A stretch of 64,000 nucleotides of DNA from Glandiceps talaboti. Lineage: Eukaryota > Hemichordata > Enteropneusta > Spengelidae. Position numbers and translations under genes: made by a program. The DNA lies in assembly GCF_964340395.1 (NCBI RefSeq), contig NC_135570.1, forward strand, positions 5,728,322-5,792,321, read 5' to 3'. The stretch's first letter is position 1; each line of letters starts with the position of its first letter. The notes under the pieces were generated by a model that saw nothing but the letters and a program-made list of their open reading frames with translations, was not told where the DNA came from and did not search any database. Below, one piece after another: positions 61,044 to 63,708 of the stretch.

Positions 61044-63687
61044 ATAATTATGAGGTACAAAATGCCATGGCAGGAAGGCCGCCAAGAACAAAAATTTAGA
61101 CTCCATACAAGTAAGCCTTACGTTTAGGCCAATGTCAAATCTATAACACTACCCACCCCCACTCCTACACACTTCAAATGAACAGTTATACCAGATGCAA
61201 TAAGCCAATCTCTGATACTTACACTGACAACGTCATTTTCCTTTCTGCCTTCCAGCTGGAATTCTTCAAATGTCAGACTCATTCCCCTATCATCGGGATC
61301 AGTGATAATCCAGGAACAGTCCAGATTATTTCGGTAGTCTCTTACAGGATAACCAGGAGATCTGATGAATCCACACTTATGCTCAAGCTCTATGTCACTG
61401 CAGCCTATGATGTCAAAACACATTAAGTTTATCAACACAACAATACAACAGTAACAACTATACTATGTATTATGTATATGTAGTACACCCCTGATGATGA
61501 TGACATGAGGTCAGCTAAAATTTGTGATTTGCTCCCGATGACGTGATGTCAGCTAGAATTTGTGATTTGCTCCCAAGAAATATTTTGACTCTGAGTAGAA
61601 ATCTTATTTCTAAGTATGAACTTAGAGTCCCAAAGTCCATGAACATCCATTCTAGTATACTATACATACCGGGTAATTATGTTCACCATGTCGTCAAGTC
61701 TTGTAACACAATGACAAAACAGTGATGTAGAAAATCGCTGATTTTATTACTACATTTAAGTCTGGTTGGATATATGTACAGTACTGTATCCAAACAGGAC
61801 TGAAAAAGCTCTTGAGTAGTGCTGCAATGACTATTTCATTACTGCAATTGGGGTTCTAATTACAGCACTGTATCAATACAGGTCCTGGACTGCTGAAGCT
61901 CTCAAGCAGTGCTGTACCAATTTCATTATTGCAACCAGGGCAGTTACTGCATCAATGCAGGACTGAAACATCTTGAGCAGTGTTGAAGCATGGTTATTTC
62001 ATTACTGCAACTGGGGCTTTTTTGTATATTACAGTAGTTTGTATCAATACAGACTGACGAAGATCTTGTACAGTGGTGTTTCTTCTCAGCCAATTTGACA
62101 CCCCACTGACATACAGCAATTTCTCGGGGACACACAAAAAGTTAGTATTCCCCTACTTATTACTCAGAATCTTCATTTTGACTCACAACAAAACATGACT
62201 TTTGTTTTTCATTAGAGGGAACACTGCTGATAAGTACTTTCATAGTAGCAACTACAATTTCATTAAGAGCTTTTGAAAGAAAAGGAACAACAAACAGTAT
62301 GAAAGGGGAACACTACTCCAGGAAATAGGGCCATTTTCATAAACTATGCGTTCTGTAGAATCATTTCATGAGTTTATTAAAATCACCTACAATTATTTGC
62401 GATTTCAGAGAAACATCAAGTTGATCTTCTGTCTTAATATTGGGCATCTTTACTGTAGGCCATTGCATCATGGGAGTCAGTAGAAATAATATATTCACGG
62501 CTGAACAATGAATATTCACTACTCTTGAGTGCCAACCATATTCCCCCATCTGCCATGAATATTCATAACTCCTAAGTGCCTATTCCCTACGGTGTAAAAC
62601 ATCTCATGAATATTCATGACTCATAAGTGCCTATTCCCTACGGTGTAAAACATCTCATGAATATTCATGACTCATAAGTGTATATTCCCTACAGTGTAAA
62701 ACATCTCATGAATATTCATGACTCCTAACTGCCTATTCCATGCAGTGTAAAATATCTCATGAATATTCATGACTCCTAAGTGCATATTCCCTACAATGTA
62801 AAACATCTTATGAAGATTCCTCTTCATCCTCTACTTACCTGTCTTGTACGTTGCCAGAAATCCTCCATAGTTGAGAGTGGCATCACTTGTAAAACGGACA
62901 TTCATTTGTCTCTTGGATGAAATAAAAGGACCTGGCAAAAAGTCGACCCAGTTACGACCAGACAATTCAGCCATGTAGAAGTGATCATTAGAAGTACCAG
63001 CAAAGCCATCATGGACTTTCACAATGTCATTTCCAGCTTCAAGTTCAAATACATCTTCAAACTGAAAGAAAACAAAGATGGCGTTAGAAAACATGAAAAA
63101 TGGGATGTAAATTCTTGGTAATTGCAGTAGTACTAGTATTATAGAAATATGACAATGGGTAAAGTATGTTAGCAGGAATTATTTCCATGGAAAAAGCTTT
63201 TGCGTATATTCAGCTAAAATAAATTCAGTGCCTTAAAAGCATGTGACTACGGTATTTAAGATCAAAGTTCTGTGATAAGTAGTCATCCAGTATGTACGTC
63301 CAAATGAAATGCCAACAAACACATCAAAATGCCATCATTCTGACCATGCACCAGGTTGAATTCAGCTATATTTGCATCAGGTCAGAGTTCACTTTGGGCA
63401 GGAGTCTTTTGTAAATAATGTAAATCACTACTTGGAAGCAAAATTTTTGTTTGAGTATCCCTAGTTACTGACTATGTTTTCATAACGTAGAAAAGGGTAT
63501 ATCACTTCAAATTTCTATTTGGTATCATTTGAACTCACTATTAGTGTGATTGGTCCGTCAGACTTCAATCTCCACATACAGTCCTCGTTGCTAAGGTAAT
63601 CTCCATAATAATAGTTTGGAGAGTAGATTTCATCTTCGTCATCTTCTTCAAGGTTCAGTATCCCACCACACTCTGAGTCTGGTTCCT
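15286..63687 (-). CDS. Giant SVEP1-like type I membrane protein, 46 exons, 5' incomplete
   Basis: Spliced minus-strand gene. The exons listed separately below run from 63539-63687 (first in window) to 15286-15568 (stop TGA at 15286-15288). Each has AG acceptor and GT donor borders; the summed length (11,039 nt) leaves a continuous frame of about 3,678 residues. Most domain exons are phase 1-1, typical of shuffled extracellular modules. Domains in order: CUB x2, CCP x4, EGF x2, CCP/CCP-like x4, eight unknown Cys repeats, HYR, CCP, spacer with Ser-Gly/RS exon, GCC2/GCC3 x3, EGF x10, pentraxin-type LamG, HYR, CCP, spacer, GCC2/GCC3 x4, EGF-like x3, one TM helix, cytoplasmic tail. Known relatives (SVEP1/polydom group) are secreted adhesion proteins; the TM anchor and tail here predict a cell-surface receptor or adhesion molecule. 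Function is inferred. The signal peptide lies beyond the right edge. A few phase 1-1 exons could have been missed. Confidence 0.9.
15569..16587. other. Intron 45 of the big gene
   Basis: No element recognised between the tail exon and the TM exon. Confidence 0.7.
16588..16690 (-). CDS. Exon 45: transmembrane helix
   Basis: Phase 1-2, donor [17 protein letters not shown], then about 22 hydrophobic residues ([20 protein letters not shown]) and YLFAVK. This is the only strongly hydrophobic segment in the traced protein, giving a type I orientation (EGF side outside). Confidence 0.93.
17029..17145 (-). CDS. Exon 44: juxtamembrane EGF domain
   Basis: Phase 1-1, 39 codons. [19 protein letters not shown] then [20 protein letters not shown]. 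Paralogous to exon 43 and directly precedes the membrane exon. Confidence 0.92.
17146..18093. other. Intron 43, AT-rich
   Basis: No coding or repeat signal that I can support. Confidence 0.7.
18094..18207 (-). CDS. Exon 43: EGF domain
   Basis: Phase 1-1, 38 codons. [19 protein letters not shown] then [18 protein letters not shown]. Six Cys EGF. Confidence 0.92.
18285..18560. repeat. Dispersed repeat family D, copy 1
   Basis: Shares AATTGTGGTTCC, CAATTTTAGAA, GGGTAGGTAGATTTTTT, TAGTTCAGG, TTTTCCATTGTTTTCCA, TACAGATTGGAAGAACAG and AAGTTGATGTCAGTTTCC with 52383-52690 and 56140-56420. Confidence 0.7.
18792..18824 (-). CDS. Exon 42: 33-nt microexon with two cysteines
   Basis: Acceptor caatag, donor GTAAATGT, phase 1-1. 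Encodes [12 protein letters not shown] across the junctions. It looks like the front part of an EGF and sits between the GCC2/GCC3 run and two complete EGF-like exons. In frame, so it may be included or skipped. Confidence 0.7.
19183..19368. repeat. 62-bp tandem repeat, three copies
   Basis: Unit ATGCTATAAATAATTGTGGTACATACAGAAAATGC... GGTGTTATGGGTTGT repeated three times. Confidence 0.9.
19386..19455. repeat. (ATATC)n microsatellite at a splice donor
   Basis: About 14 pentamers running directly into the donor of exon 41 (GTAATGATATG on the minus strand). Confidence 0.95.
19458..19619 (-). CDS. Exon 41: GCC2/GCC3 domain
   Basis: Phase 1-1, 54 codons. [50 protein letters not shown]. The donor GTAATGATATG runs straight into an (ATATC)n microsatellite. 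Confidence 0.92.
19620..20875. other. Intron 40
   Basis: No recognised element; only short reading frames without domain features. Confidence 0.65.
20876..21037 (-). CDS. Exon 40: GCC2/GCC3 domain
   Basis: Phase 1-1, 54 codons; acceptor is a run of A on the minus strand (aaaaaaaaag), weak. [51 protein letters not shown]. Confidence 0.9.
21604..21759 (-). CDS. Exon 39: GCC2/GCC3 domain
   Basis: Phase 1-1, 52 codons. [49 protein letters not shown]. Confidence 0.93.
21815..21975. mobile_element. Repeat family A, left half (copy 3)
   Basis: ATGAGGATTGGGTATTTATT, ACGGCTTCCTACTTGAAAAA, GTGAAACAACATATGCCAAG and AACTCAATAAATGGC match the left half of the 45935-46255 copy. Confidence 0.7.
22385..22546 (-). 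CDS. Exon 38: GCC2/GCC3 domain
   Basis: Phase 1-1, 54 codons. [51 protein letters not shown]. Confidence 0.93.
23040..23345 (+). mobile_element. tRNA-derived SINE-like element with (ATT)n tail
   Basis: The head has GTGGTCGGGGTTCGAACCC (pol III B-box like). A body with CCCAGGTTTTCCCCGGGTAC and CAGTTTCCTCCTGCATTAAC follows, ending in AATAAAAGATTGTTATTATTATT. Confidence 0.65.
23615..23775 (-). CDS. Exon 37: spacer domain, second part (second module)
   Basis: Phase 2-1. [18 protein letters not shown], Thr/Ser/Glu-rich middle, then [16 protein letters not shown]. The helix-like [10 protein letters not shown] matches [10 protein letters not shown] in exon 20. It leads into four GCC2/GCC3 exons. 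Confidence 0.85.
24174..24474 (-). CDS. Exon 36: spacer domain, first part (second module)
   Basis: Phase 1-2, donor [63 protein letters not shown], an acidic [11 protein letters not shown] stretch, [10 protein letters not shown] (furin-type site at about 24218-24229), then [10 protein letters not shown]. Homologous to exons 18 and 20 of the first module, with the acidic/basic linker where exon 19 sits. Donor has C at +4, weaker than neighbours, but frame with exon 37 fits. Confidence 0.82.
24475..25700. other. Intron 35, left of SINE copy: nothing recognised
   Basis: AT-rich, no supportable coding or repeat feature. Confidence 0.6.
25706..26075 (-). mobile_element. tRNA-derived SINE A, copy 1
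   Basis: Read on the minus strand: head GAATGGTTAGCGTGACTGGC with A-box-like sequence, GGTTGCAGGTTCGAGCCC as B box, a conserved body, then TGTAAAGCGCTTTGAGC, GCGCTATATAAA and an (ATT)n tail at the low-coordinate end. A second copy at 35619-35965 matches throughout. Confidence 0.8.
26125..26325 (-). CDS. Exon 35: CCP/sushi domain (second module)
   Basis: Phase 1-1, 67 codons. [47 protein letters not shown]. Same six-Cys arrangement as exon 17. Confidence 0.9.
26833..27545. repeat. CATCA/CACCA satellite-like array, about 700 bp
   Basis: Degenerate ATCAC / ACCAC / ATATC pentamer array in intron 34. The long His/Thr-rich reading frames here are artefacts. Confidence 0.95.
27756..27992 (-). CDS. 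Exon 34: HYR domain (second module)
   Basis: Phase 1-1, 79 codons. [68 protein letters not shown] with extra Cys pairs in the C-terminal strands. Confidence 0.88.
28170..28515. repeat. Dispersed repeat family C, copy 1
   Basis: AAGCCAAGTT, AGAAAATATGGATTATACA, TAATATTTTTCTTCATTCAG, ATCGACTCATAGTGACAAGG and GAAAAATATTGGGGAATAAC recur at 36636-36990, 40905-41240 (inverted) and 57185-57485. Confidence 0.7.
28907..29190 (-). CDS. Exon 33: pentraxin-type LamG domain, part 3
   Basis: Phase 2-1. [57 protein letters not shown], then a Cys-rich tail [22 protein letters not shown].GEIs.fn.ys..l....I is the LamG ending and GDIVGW the pentraxin ending. Confidence 0.9.
29191..29883. other. Intron 32
   Basis: No recognised element. 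Confidence 0.65.
29884..30066 (-). CDS. Exon 32: pentraxin-type LamG domain, part 2
   Basis: Phase 2-2. [25 protein letters not shown] followed by [22 protein letters not shown] fits the pentraxin signature H-x-C-x-[ST]-W-x-[ST] at every position except the Cys, which is Ala. Confidence 0.9.
30478..30649 (-). CDS. Exon 31: pentraxin-type LamG domain, part 1
   Basis: Phase 1-2. [22 protein letters not shown], then [24 protein letters not shown]. The 'F.f.....y....p..y.fTl..Wvr' start is that of pentraxin/LamG jelly rolls. Confidence 0.85.
30792..31440. repeat. 26-bp minisatellite, about 23 copies
   Basis: Unit approximately GGACATCCTGCCCACACTAC plus ACTATA; it fills most of intron 30. Confidence 0.95.
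31587..31844 (-). CDS. Exon 30: EGF end plus two cbEGF domains
   Basis: Phase 1-1. GFTGPTC closes exon 29's EGF. Then [37 protein letters not shown] and [36 protein letters not shown]. This is the last EGF before LamG. Confidence 0.93.
32318..32442 (-). CDS. Exon 29: end of one EGF and start of the next
   Basis: Phase 2-1, acceptor tttggctag. [10 protein letters not shown] closes the EGF begun in exon 28; [30 protein letters not shown] is a cbEGF finished by exon 30. Confidence 0.9.
32706..32858. repeat. (ACAT)n and (CA)n microsatellites
   Basis: Tetranucleotide runs ending about 34 nt from the donor of exon 28. Confidence 0.95.
32892..33085 (-). CDS. Exon 28: EGF domain and most of a second
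   Basis: Phase 0-2. [35 protein letters not shown], then [23 protein letters not shown], the last part supplied by exon 29. Both have the Asp/Asn-hydroxylation-type spacing. Confidence 0.92.
33232..33667. repeat. Compound (ATGT)n/(GCAT)n/(GTAG)n/(TACG)n microsatellite
   Basis: More than 400 bp of tetranucleotides in intron 27, ending about 22 nt from the donor of exon 27. Large Thr/Tyr/His or Cys/Met/Tyr reading frames over it are artefacts. Confidence 0.95.
33690..33841 (-). CDS. Exon 27: EGF domain with extra cysteines
   Basis: Phase 1-0, donor GTGAGTGTT. GEHC closes the previous EGF; then [50 protein letters not shown] adds two Cys to the normal EGF. Confidence 0.9.
34105..34388. repeat. 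(CTGT)n-rich microsatellite
   Basis: Imperfect then perfect CTGT runs ending about 35 nt from the donor of exon 26. Confidence 0.9.
34425..34628 (-). CDS. Exon 26: two EGF domains
   Basis: Phase 1-1. [31 protein letters not shown]; then [32 protein letters not shown], completed by GEHC in exon 27. The second has the CxD/N...Y-x-C hydroxylation pattern. Confidence 0.93.
35087..35457 (-). CDS. Exon 25: three EGF domains
   Basis: Phase 2-1. Three tandem units: [90 protein letters not shown]. It ends ESPIG. The first unit has an extra Cys in GYCGDYC. Confidence 0.93.
35619..35965 (-). mobile_element. tRNA-derived SINE A, copy 2
   Basis: Same head (GAATGGTTAGAGTGGTCGGC; GGTTGCAGGTTCGAGCCCC), body and TTTGAGCACAGGGTGGGAAA plus (ATT)n tail as the copy at 25706-26075, slightly shorter. 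Confidence 0.8.
36060..36358. mobile_element. Repeat family A, near-complete copy 4
   Basis: ATCACGGCTTCCTACTTGAA, AACAACATAGTCCAAGTC, inverted half GACTTCTTATATGTTGTTTC, TTCAAGTAGGAA, and the CCATCCATATGACCACTTTAA end. Confidence 0.75.
36508..36598 (-). CDS. Exon 24: EGF domain
   Basis: Phase 1-2. [19 protein letters not shown] then [11 protein letters not shown]. The sixth Cys comes from the first codons of exon 25 (GPQC), so the domain spans the intron. Confidence 0.9.
36636..36990. repeat. Dispersed repeat family C, copy 2
   Basis: GTTGAACAAAAAATATGGAA, TATATACTCTGGTCGTTC, CACGACAATGC, GTCTAGCGACTCACATTGAC and GAAAAATATTGGCAAATAAC. Confidence 0.75.
37119..37312. repeat. Two poly-C runs and a (CA)n tract
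   Basis: C20-type run followed by (CA)n at 37122-37173 and a second C run at about 37287-37311. Confidence 0.95.
37837..37998 (-). CDS. Exon 23: GCC2/GCC3 domain
   Basis: Phase 1-1, 54 codons, donor [59 protein letters not shown]. Confidence 0.92.
38020..38330. repeat. Degenerate tandem repeat, about 90-bp unit
   Basis: TCATTTGAAA-CAGCCAATCA motif recurs at 38040, 38135, 38208 and 38288 with related flanks. Confidence 0.7.
38590..38930. mobile_element. Repeat family A, complete copy 5
   Basis: Bounded by AAAGTGACCATATGGATG and TTCCATATAGCCACTTTAA as terminal inverted repeats, with the internal GTAAGAAAAT/TTCAAGTAAAAAGC arms. Confidence 0.75.
38953..39102 (-). CDS. Exon 22: GCC2/GCC3 domain
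   Basis: Phase 1-1, 50 codons. [50 protein letters not shown]. Same Cys pattern as its neighbours; more divergent in the middle. Confidence 0.9.
39692..39847 (-). CDS. Exon 21: GCC2/GCC3 (ephrin-receptor-like) domain
   Basis: Phase 1-1, 52 codons. [31 protein letters not shown] and [15 protein letters not shown]. The C.pG.y....C..Cp.G.yQde.Gq..C..C pattern is diagnostic (Ephrin_rec_like family). Confidence 0.92.
40195..40453 (-). CDS. Exon 20: spacer domain, second part, and start of GCC2/GCC3 run
   Basis: Phase 0-1. [47 protein letters not shown], ending [15 protein letters not shown]. The ending parallels [14 protein letters not shown] at the end of exon 37; both lead directly into GCC2/GCC3 exons. 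Confidence 0.85.
40590..40810. repeat. Repeat family C fragments
   Basis: Twice TCAAAATGGACTTGTGAC-like followed by AAGGGTAGTCACTTGTCTAG and a CTTAGGT/AACCCGTATTTTCCTTGG end. Confidence 0.6.
40905..41240. repeat. Dispersed repeat family C, copy 3, partly inverted
   Basis: Starts with TTCATTCAGTCAGGACAATA, then CTTAGGTCACGAGTATTTGC; ends GTATAAATTCCATATTTTTG, GGTTCAACTTAAGTTGGC, the reverse of the family start. Confidence 0.65.
41488..42291 (-). CDS. Exon 19: 268-codon Ser-Gly / Asn-Gly / Arg-Ser low-complexity exon
   Basis: Acceptor tttgtttcag, donor GTAAGTTA, symmetric phase 0-0. It begins [11 protein letters not shown]. It then has long SG repeats (about 42076-42180 and 41770-41815), an NG repeat (about 41985-42070), Lys/Arg-rich and Cys-containing patches ([15 protein letters not shown]), an RS repeat (about 41557-41620) and an acidic Cys-rich end ([13 protein letters not shown]). 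SG dipeptides near acidic residues are the classical glycosaminoglycan attachment context (serglycin type). The flanking exons join in frame with or without it, so it could be a cassette. Coding is supported by frame, splice sites and the absence of stops; low complexity keeps confidence lower. Other frames here are shadows. Confidence 0.75.
42700..43290. repeat. 65-70-bp minisatellite carrying copies of a 5' splice site
   Basis: About eight units of CACATACAAATTACCCCTAC...AATACTTGAGGGCGCTGTTC. On the minus strand each unit has GTAAGTTGTA or GTAATTTGTA, at 43229, 43153, 43087, 43024, 42957, 42890 and 42817; the authentic donor of exon 18 is at 43296-43297. Confidence 0.9.
43298..43494 (-). 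CDS. Exon 18: spacer domain, first part (first module)
   Basis: Phase 1-0. [20 protein letters not shown], then [22 protein letters not shown] and ending VVRIEIIE. It corresponds to the first part of exon 36 in the second module (C..v..y...dC, helix, I/N-rich end). The donor GTAAGTTC is copied in the adjoining minisatellite. Confidence 0.85.
43495..44858. other. Intron 17
   Basis: No recognised element. A short plus-strand open stretch near 44360-44474 follows an acceptor-like sequence but has no known domain. Confidence 0.55.
44859..45062 (-). CDS. Exon 17: CCP/sushi domain (first module)
   Basis: Phase 1-1, 68 codons. [52 protein letters not shown]. Six Cys; closely matches the pattern of exon 35 in the second module (C-x-I/V-G-C, GY.F/EF, FPGCA/VPGCA ending). 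Confidence 0.92.
45110..45176. repeat. (CA)n/(CG-CA)n microsatellite
   Basis: ACACACGCATGCACGC-type alternation next to the 42-bp array. Confidence 0.9.
45177..45612. repeat. 42-bp minisatellite, about ten copies
   Basis: Unit GATGTGAGATACAAGATTAA plus ATTTAAGTCTACATGACACTGT. Ends 26 nt from the donor of exon 16 and, being 14 codons long, stays open in the exon's frame for several units. Confidence 0.95.
45639..45890 (-). CDS. Exon 16: HYR domain (first HYR-CCP module)
   Basis: Phase 1-1, 84 codons. [61 protein letters not shown]. The D.xPP.v.CP start and 'v.v.A.D.agN...C.F.v.V' ending are diagnostic for HYR (hyalin repeat). Confidence 0.92.
45935..46255. mobile_element. Repeat family A, complete copy 6
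   Basis: Ends TTAAAGTGGCTATATGGATG and CATCCATATGGTCACTTTA are terminal inverted repeats; long inner arms (TTCCTACTTGAAAAATCA / CACAAGTAGGAAGCC) make it largely palindromic. About 320 bp, no reading frame: a MITE-like element. Confidence 0.8.
46668..46865. mobile_element. Repeat family B copy 3
   Basis: CTGAAGTACTGTAGTCATAT, TGGTGCATTACGCATTCTCA, GAGTGAATTCACTC palindrome at 46730-46743, GGTGGCTCGGGAAAACC, CACTCACAAAAGAACA and TGACAGTAAAT. Confidence 0.65.
47022..49103 (-). CDS. Exon 15: 694-codon exon, eight copies of an unrecognised two-Cys repeat
   Basis: Acceptor gcttcag, donor GTAAGTGAC, phase 1-1. It opens with basic sites DRKRR and ARRHKR/QAE (near 49040), which look like furin-type cleavage sites, then eight tandem units of about 70-100 residues. 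Each unit runs from one Cys through an aliphatic/acidic stretch of about 45-60 residues to a second Cys in the motif C-[LIF]-x-x-[IV]-x-[IV], then to V/I-x-x-x-I-x-x-C, the first Cys of the next unit. Units 6 and 7 are nearly duplicates ([12 protein letters not shown] versus [12 protein letters not shown]). Unit 6 carries an acidic Asp/Ser/Glu insert at about 47568-47650. Units 4 and 5 have an extra Cys. I do not recognise the fold; Cys pairing within units and an extracellular location are inferred. No stop interrupts 2,082 bp, and splice phases fit both neighbours. Confidence 0.9.
49104..49785. other. Intron 14, left part
   Basis: No recognised element before the 44-bp array. Confidence 0.6.
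49790..50255. repeat. 44-45-bp minisatellite, about ten copies
   Basis: Unit CCATGAGTGAAACACCAAGC plus CTACATCATTTTAGCTGTAATGTC. Confidence 0.95.
50686..50850 (-). CDS. Exon 14: truncated CCP-like domain
   Basis: Phase 1-1, 55 codons. [41 protein letters not shown]. Three CCP cysteines are present, but the Trp and the last Cys are missing before the exon ends; the next exon opens with a basic stretch, not a Cys. Either a degenerate CCP or one completed elsewhere. Confidence 0.8.
50925..51120. repeat. Two tRNA-like SINE head fragments
   Basis: TTAGACTTATAGTGACTGAC-TTGGAATCT and TTAGAATGACTGACTTGGAATC with GGTTTGAGCCTCC resemble the SINE A head (GACTGGCTTGGAATCTAC; GGTTCGAGCCC). Confidence 0.5.
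51474..51541. repeat. 33-bp tandem duplication
   Basis: GTAATGTTTGCGGTACTATA plus AGGCAACTGG occurs twice, ending 13 nt from the donor of exon 13. Confidence 0.95.
51555..51728 (-). CDS. Exon 13: CCP/sushi domain
   Basis: Phase 1-1, 58 codons. [54 protein letters not shown] with an extra Cys pair in the first half. A 33-bp tandem duplication lies 13 nt into the intron after its donor. Confidence 0.9.
52383..52690. repeat. Dispersed repeat family D, copy 2
   Basis: TGTGTGGTTCCGATTATGCT, GGGGTAGGTATATATTTTAT, TTCAGGTTTTCCATTGTTTT, GATTGGAAGAATAG, GTTGATGTCAGTTTCC, AATCCACTATTTCTC. Confidence 0.75.
52782..52976 (-). CDS. Exon 12: CCP/sushi domain
   Basis: Phase 1-1, 65 codons. [47 protein letters not shown]. 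Complete CCP. Confidence 0.9.
53649..53864 (-). CDS. Exon 11: divergent CCP-like domain
   Basis: Phase 1-1, 72 codons. [56 protein letters not shown]. The ending fits CCP (C..SGDW..P.. C); the GDCGC insertion is atypical. Alternative: an unrelated four- to five-Cys module. Confidence 0.75.
54215..54662 (+). mobile_element. Possible 3' fragment of a LINE-type retrotransposon
   Basis: Less AT-rich stretch ending TTAAAGGACATTGAGATATT...GGAATGCACTATATAAGAA, the type of 3' tail shared by many non-LTR elements, followed by a pentamer tail (AGATT)n. No reverse transcriptase frame. Confidence 0.4.
54664..54707. repeat. (AGATT)n microsatellite
   Basis: About nine perfect pentamers at the end of the LINE-like tail. 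Confidence 0.95.
54829..55023 (-). CDS. Exon 10: calcium-binding EGF domain with long last loop
   Basis: Phase 1-1, 65 codons. [32 protein letters not shown] is a cbEGF. The segment from the fifth to the sixth Cys is stretched by about 35 residues ([13 protein letters not shown]... [10 protein letters not shown]), as in matrilin/fibulin-type last loops. Confidence 0.85.
55658..55789 (-). CDS. Exon 9: calcium-binding EGF domain
   Basis: Phase 1-1, 44 codons. It begins [12 protein letters not shown] and continues [18 protein letters not shown] to CV. The DIDEC start and the C-x-N...Y-x-C motif mark a cbEGF with a candidate Asn hydroxylation site. Confidence 0.9.
56140..56420. repeat. Dispersed repeat family D, copy 3
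   Basis: TTGTGTGGTTCTGATTACAC, GGTGGGGTAGGTAGATTTTT, GTTTTCCATTGTTTTCCAAA, CAGATTGGAAGAACAG, AAGTTGATGTCAGTTTCCAC. Confidence 0.75.
56439..56624 (-). CDS. Exon 8: CCP/sushi domain
   Basis: Phase 1-1, 62 codons. [49 protein letters not shown]. All four CCP cysteines and the Trp are present. Confidence 0.9.
57185..57485. repeat. Dispersed repeat family C, copy 4
   Basis: CATGCATGAGCCAAGTTGAA, AAAAAATATGGAATATATAC, TCTGGTCATTCTACGTCACG, TAGCGACTCATAAAGACAAC, CTTAGTTTACTCGTATTTTC. Confidence 0.75.
58091..58264 (-). CDS. Exon 7: CCP/sushi domain
   Basis: Phase 1-1, 58 codons. [49 protein letters not shown]. Complete four-Cys CCP. Confidence 0.92.
58447..58638 (-). CDS. Exon 6: CCP/sushi domain
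   Basis: Phase 1-1, 64 codons. [45 protein letters not shown] give a complete CCP with the GxW...P.C ending. Confidence 0.92.
59068..59165 (-). mobile_element. SINE/LINE 3' tail fragment with (ATT)n
   Basis: On the minus strand GCTGTAAAGCACATTGAGAC, then an (ATT)n run; resembles the tail of SINE A. Confidence 0.5.
59554..59739 (-). CDS. Exon 5: CCP/sushi domain
   Basis: Phase 1-1, 62 codons. [38 protein letters not shown] and APECRR: the CCP pattern of four Cys with a Trp before the last Cys, plus one extra Cys in CNFC. Confidence 0.9.
59804..60078. repeat. (CAGA)n microsatellite with degenerate flank
   Basis: Perfect CAGA run at 59810-59890, then imperfect CAGA/CCAGACAGGGATGG units. Lies about 65 nt from the acceptor of exon 5. 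Confidence 0.95.
60214..60391 (-). CDS. Exon 4: CUB domain 2, C-terminal half
   Basis: Acceptor tttatgtag, donor GTGAGCAA, phase 0-1. [18 protein letters not shown] leads to [24 protein letters not shown], the CUB C-terminal strand. No cysteine pair is visible in this half, so this CUB probably has only one disulfide. Confidence 0.85.
60655..61039. repeat. Compound (GTAT)n/(GT)n/(GTCT)n/(GTCC)n microsatellite
   Basis: Nearly 390 bp of tetranucleotide runs in intron 3. Long Cys/Val/Met or His/Thr/Tyr frames here are artefacts. Confidence 0.95.
61223..61404 (-). CDS. Exon 3: CUB domain 2, N-terminal half
   Basis: Phase 1-0. [19 protein letters not shown], then [26 protein letters not shown]: first cysteines, SPGYP and CSW of CUB. 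It splits the domain at the same position as exons 1/2, so the two CUB domains share intron structure. Confidence 0.9.
61770..62075. repeat. About 100-bp degenerate tandem repeat, three to four copies
   Basis: Recurring TCAATACAGG-CTGAA, GCTCTTGAGCAGTGCTG-like and TTTCATTACTGCAACTGGGG blocks. Confidence 0.8.
62548..62815. repeat. 51-bp minisatellite, about five copies
   Basis: Unit CATCTCATGAATATTCATGA plus CTCATAAGTGCCTATTCCCTACGGTGTAAAA, with an ATGAATATTCAT palindrome; ends about 23 nt from the donor of exon 2. Confidence 0.95.
62839..63061 (-). CDS. Exon 2: CUB domain 1, C-terminal half
   Basis: Phase 0-1, donor [27 protein letters not shown] is the CUB 'F.l...D.v.v.DG' strand pair; it continues with [20 protein letters not shown], the usual CUB ending. 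The middle, with [15 protein letters not shown], is canonical. The intron-side flank of the donor is a 51-bp tandem array. Confidence 0.9.
63539..63687 (-). CDS. Exon 1 in window: CUB domain 1, N-terminal half
   Basis: Acceptor tattgcag, donor GTGAGTTC, phase 1 in and 0 out. The translation has SECGGIL, then acidic [25 protein letters not shown] and [11 protein letters not shown]. The C-GG start, the SPNYP-like stretch and the C-x-W pair are the CUB hallmark. The gene continues upstream because this exon opens in mid-codon. Confidence 0.88.
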
Positions 63688-63708
63688 CTGCAATATTAAA
63701 AGAGGTTT

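Noticed and set aside
60594-61106. Frames of up to 170 codons on both strands
   Set aside because: Same microsatellite artefact.
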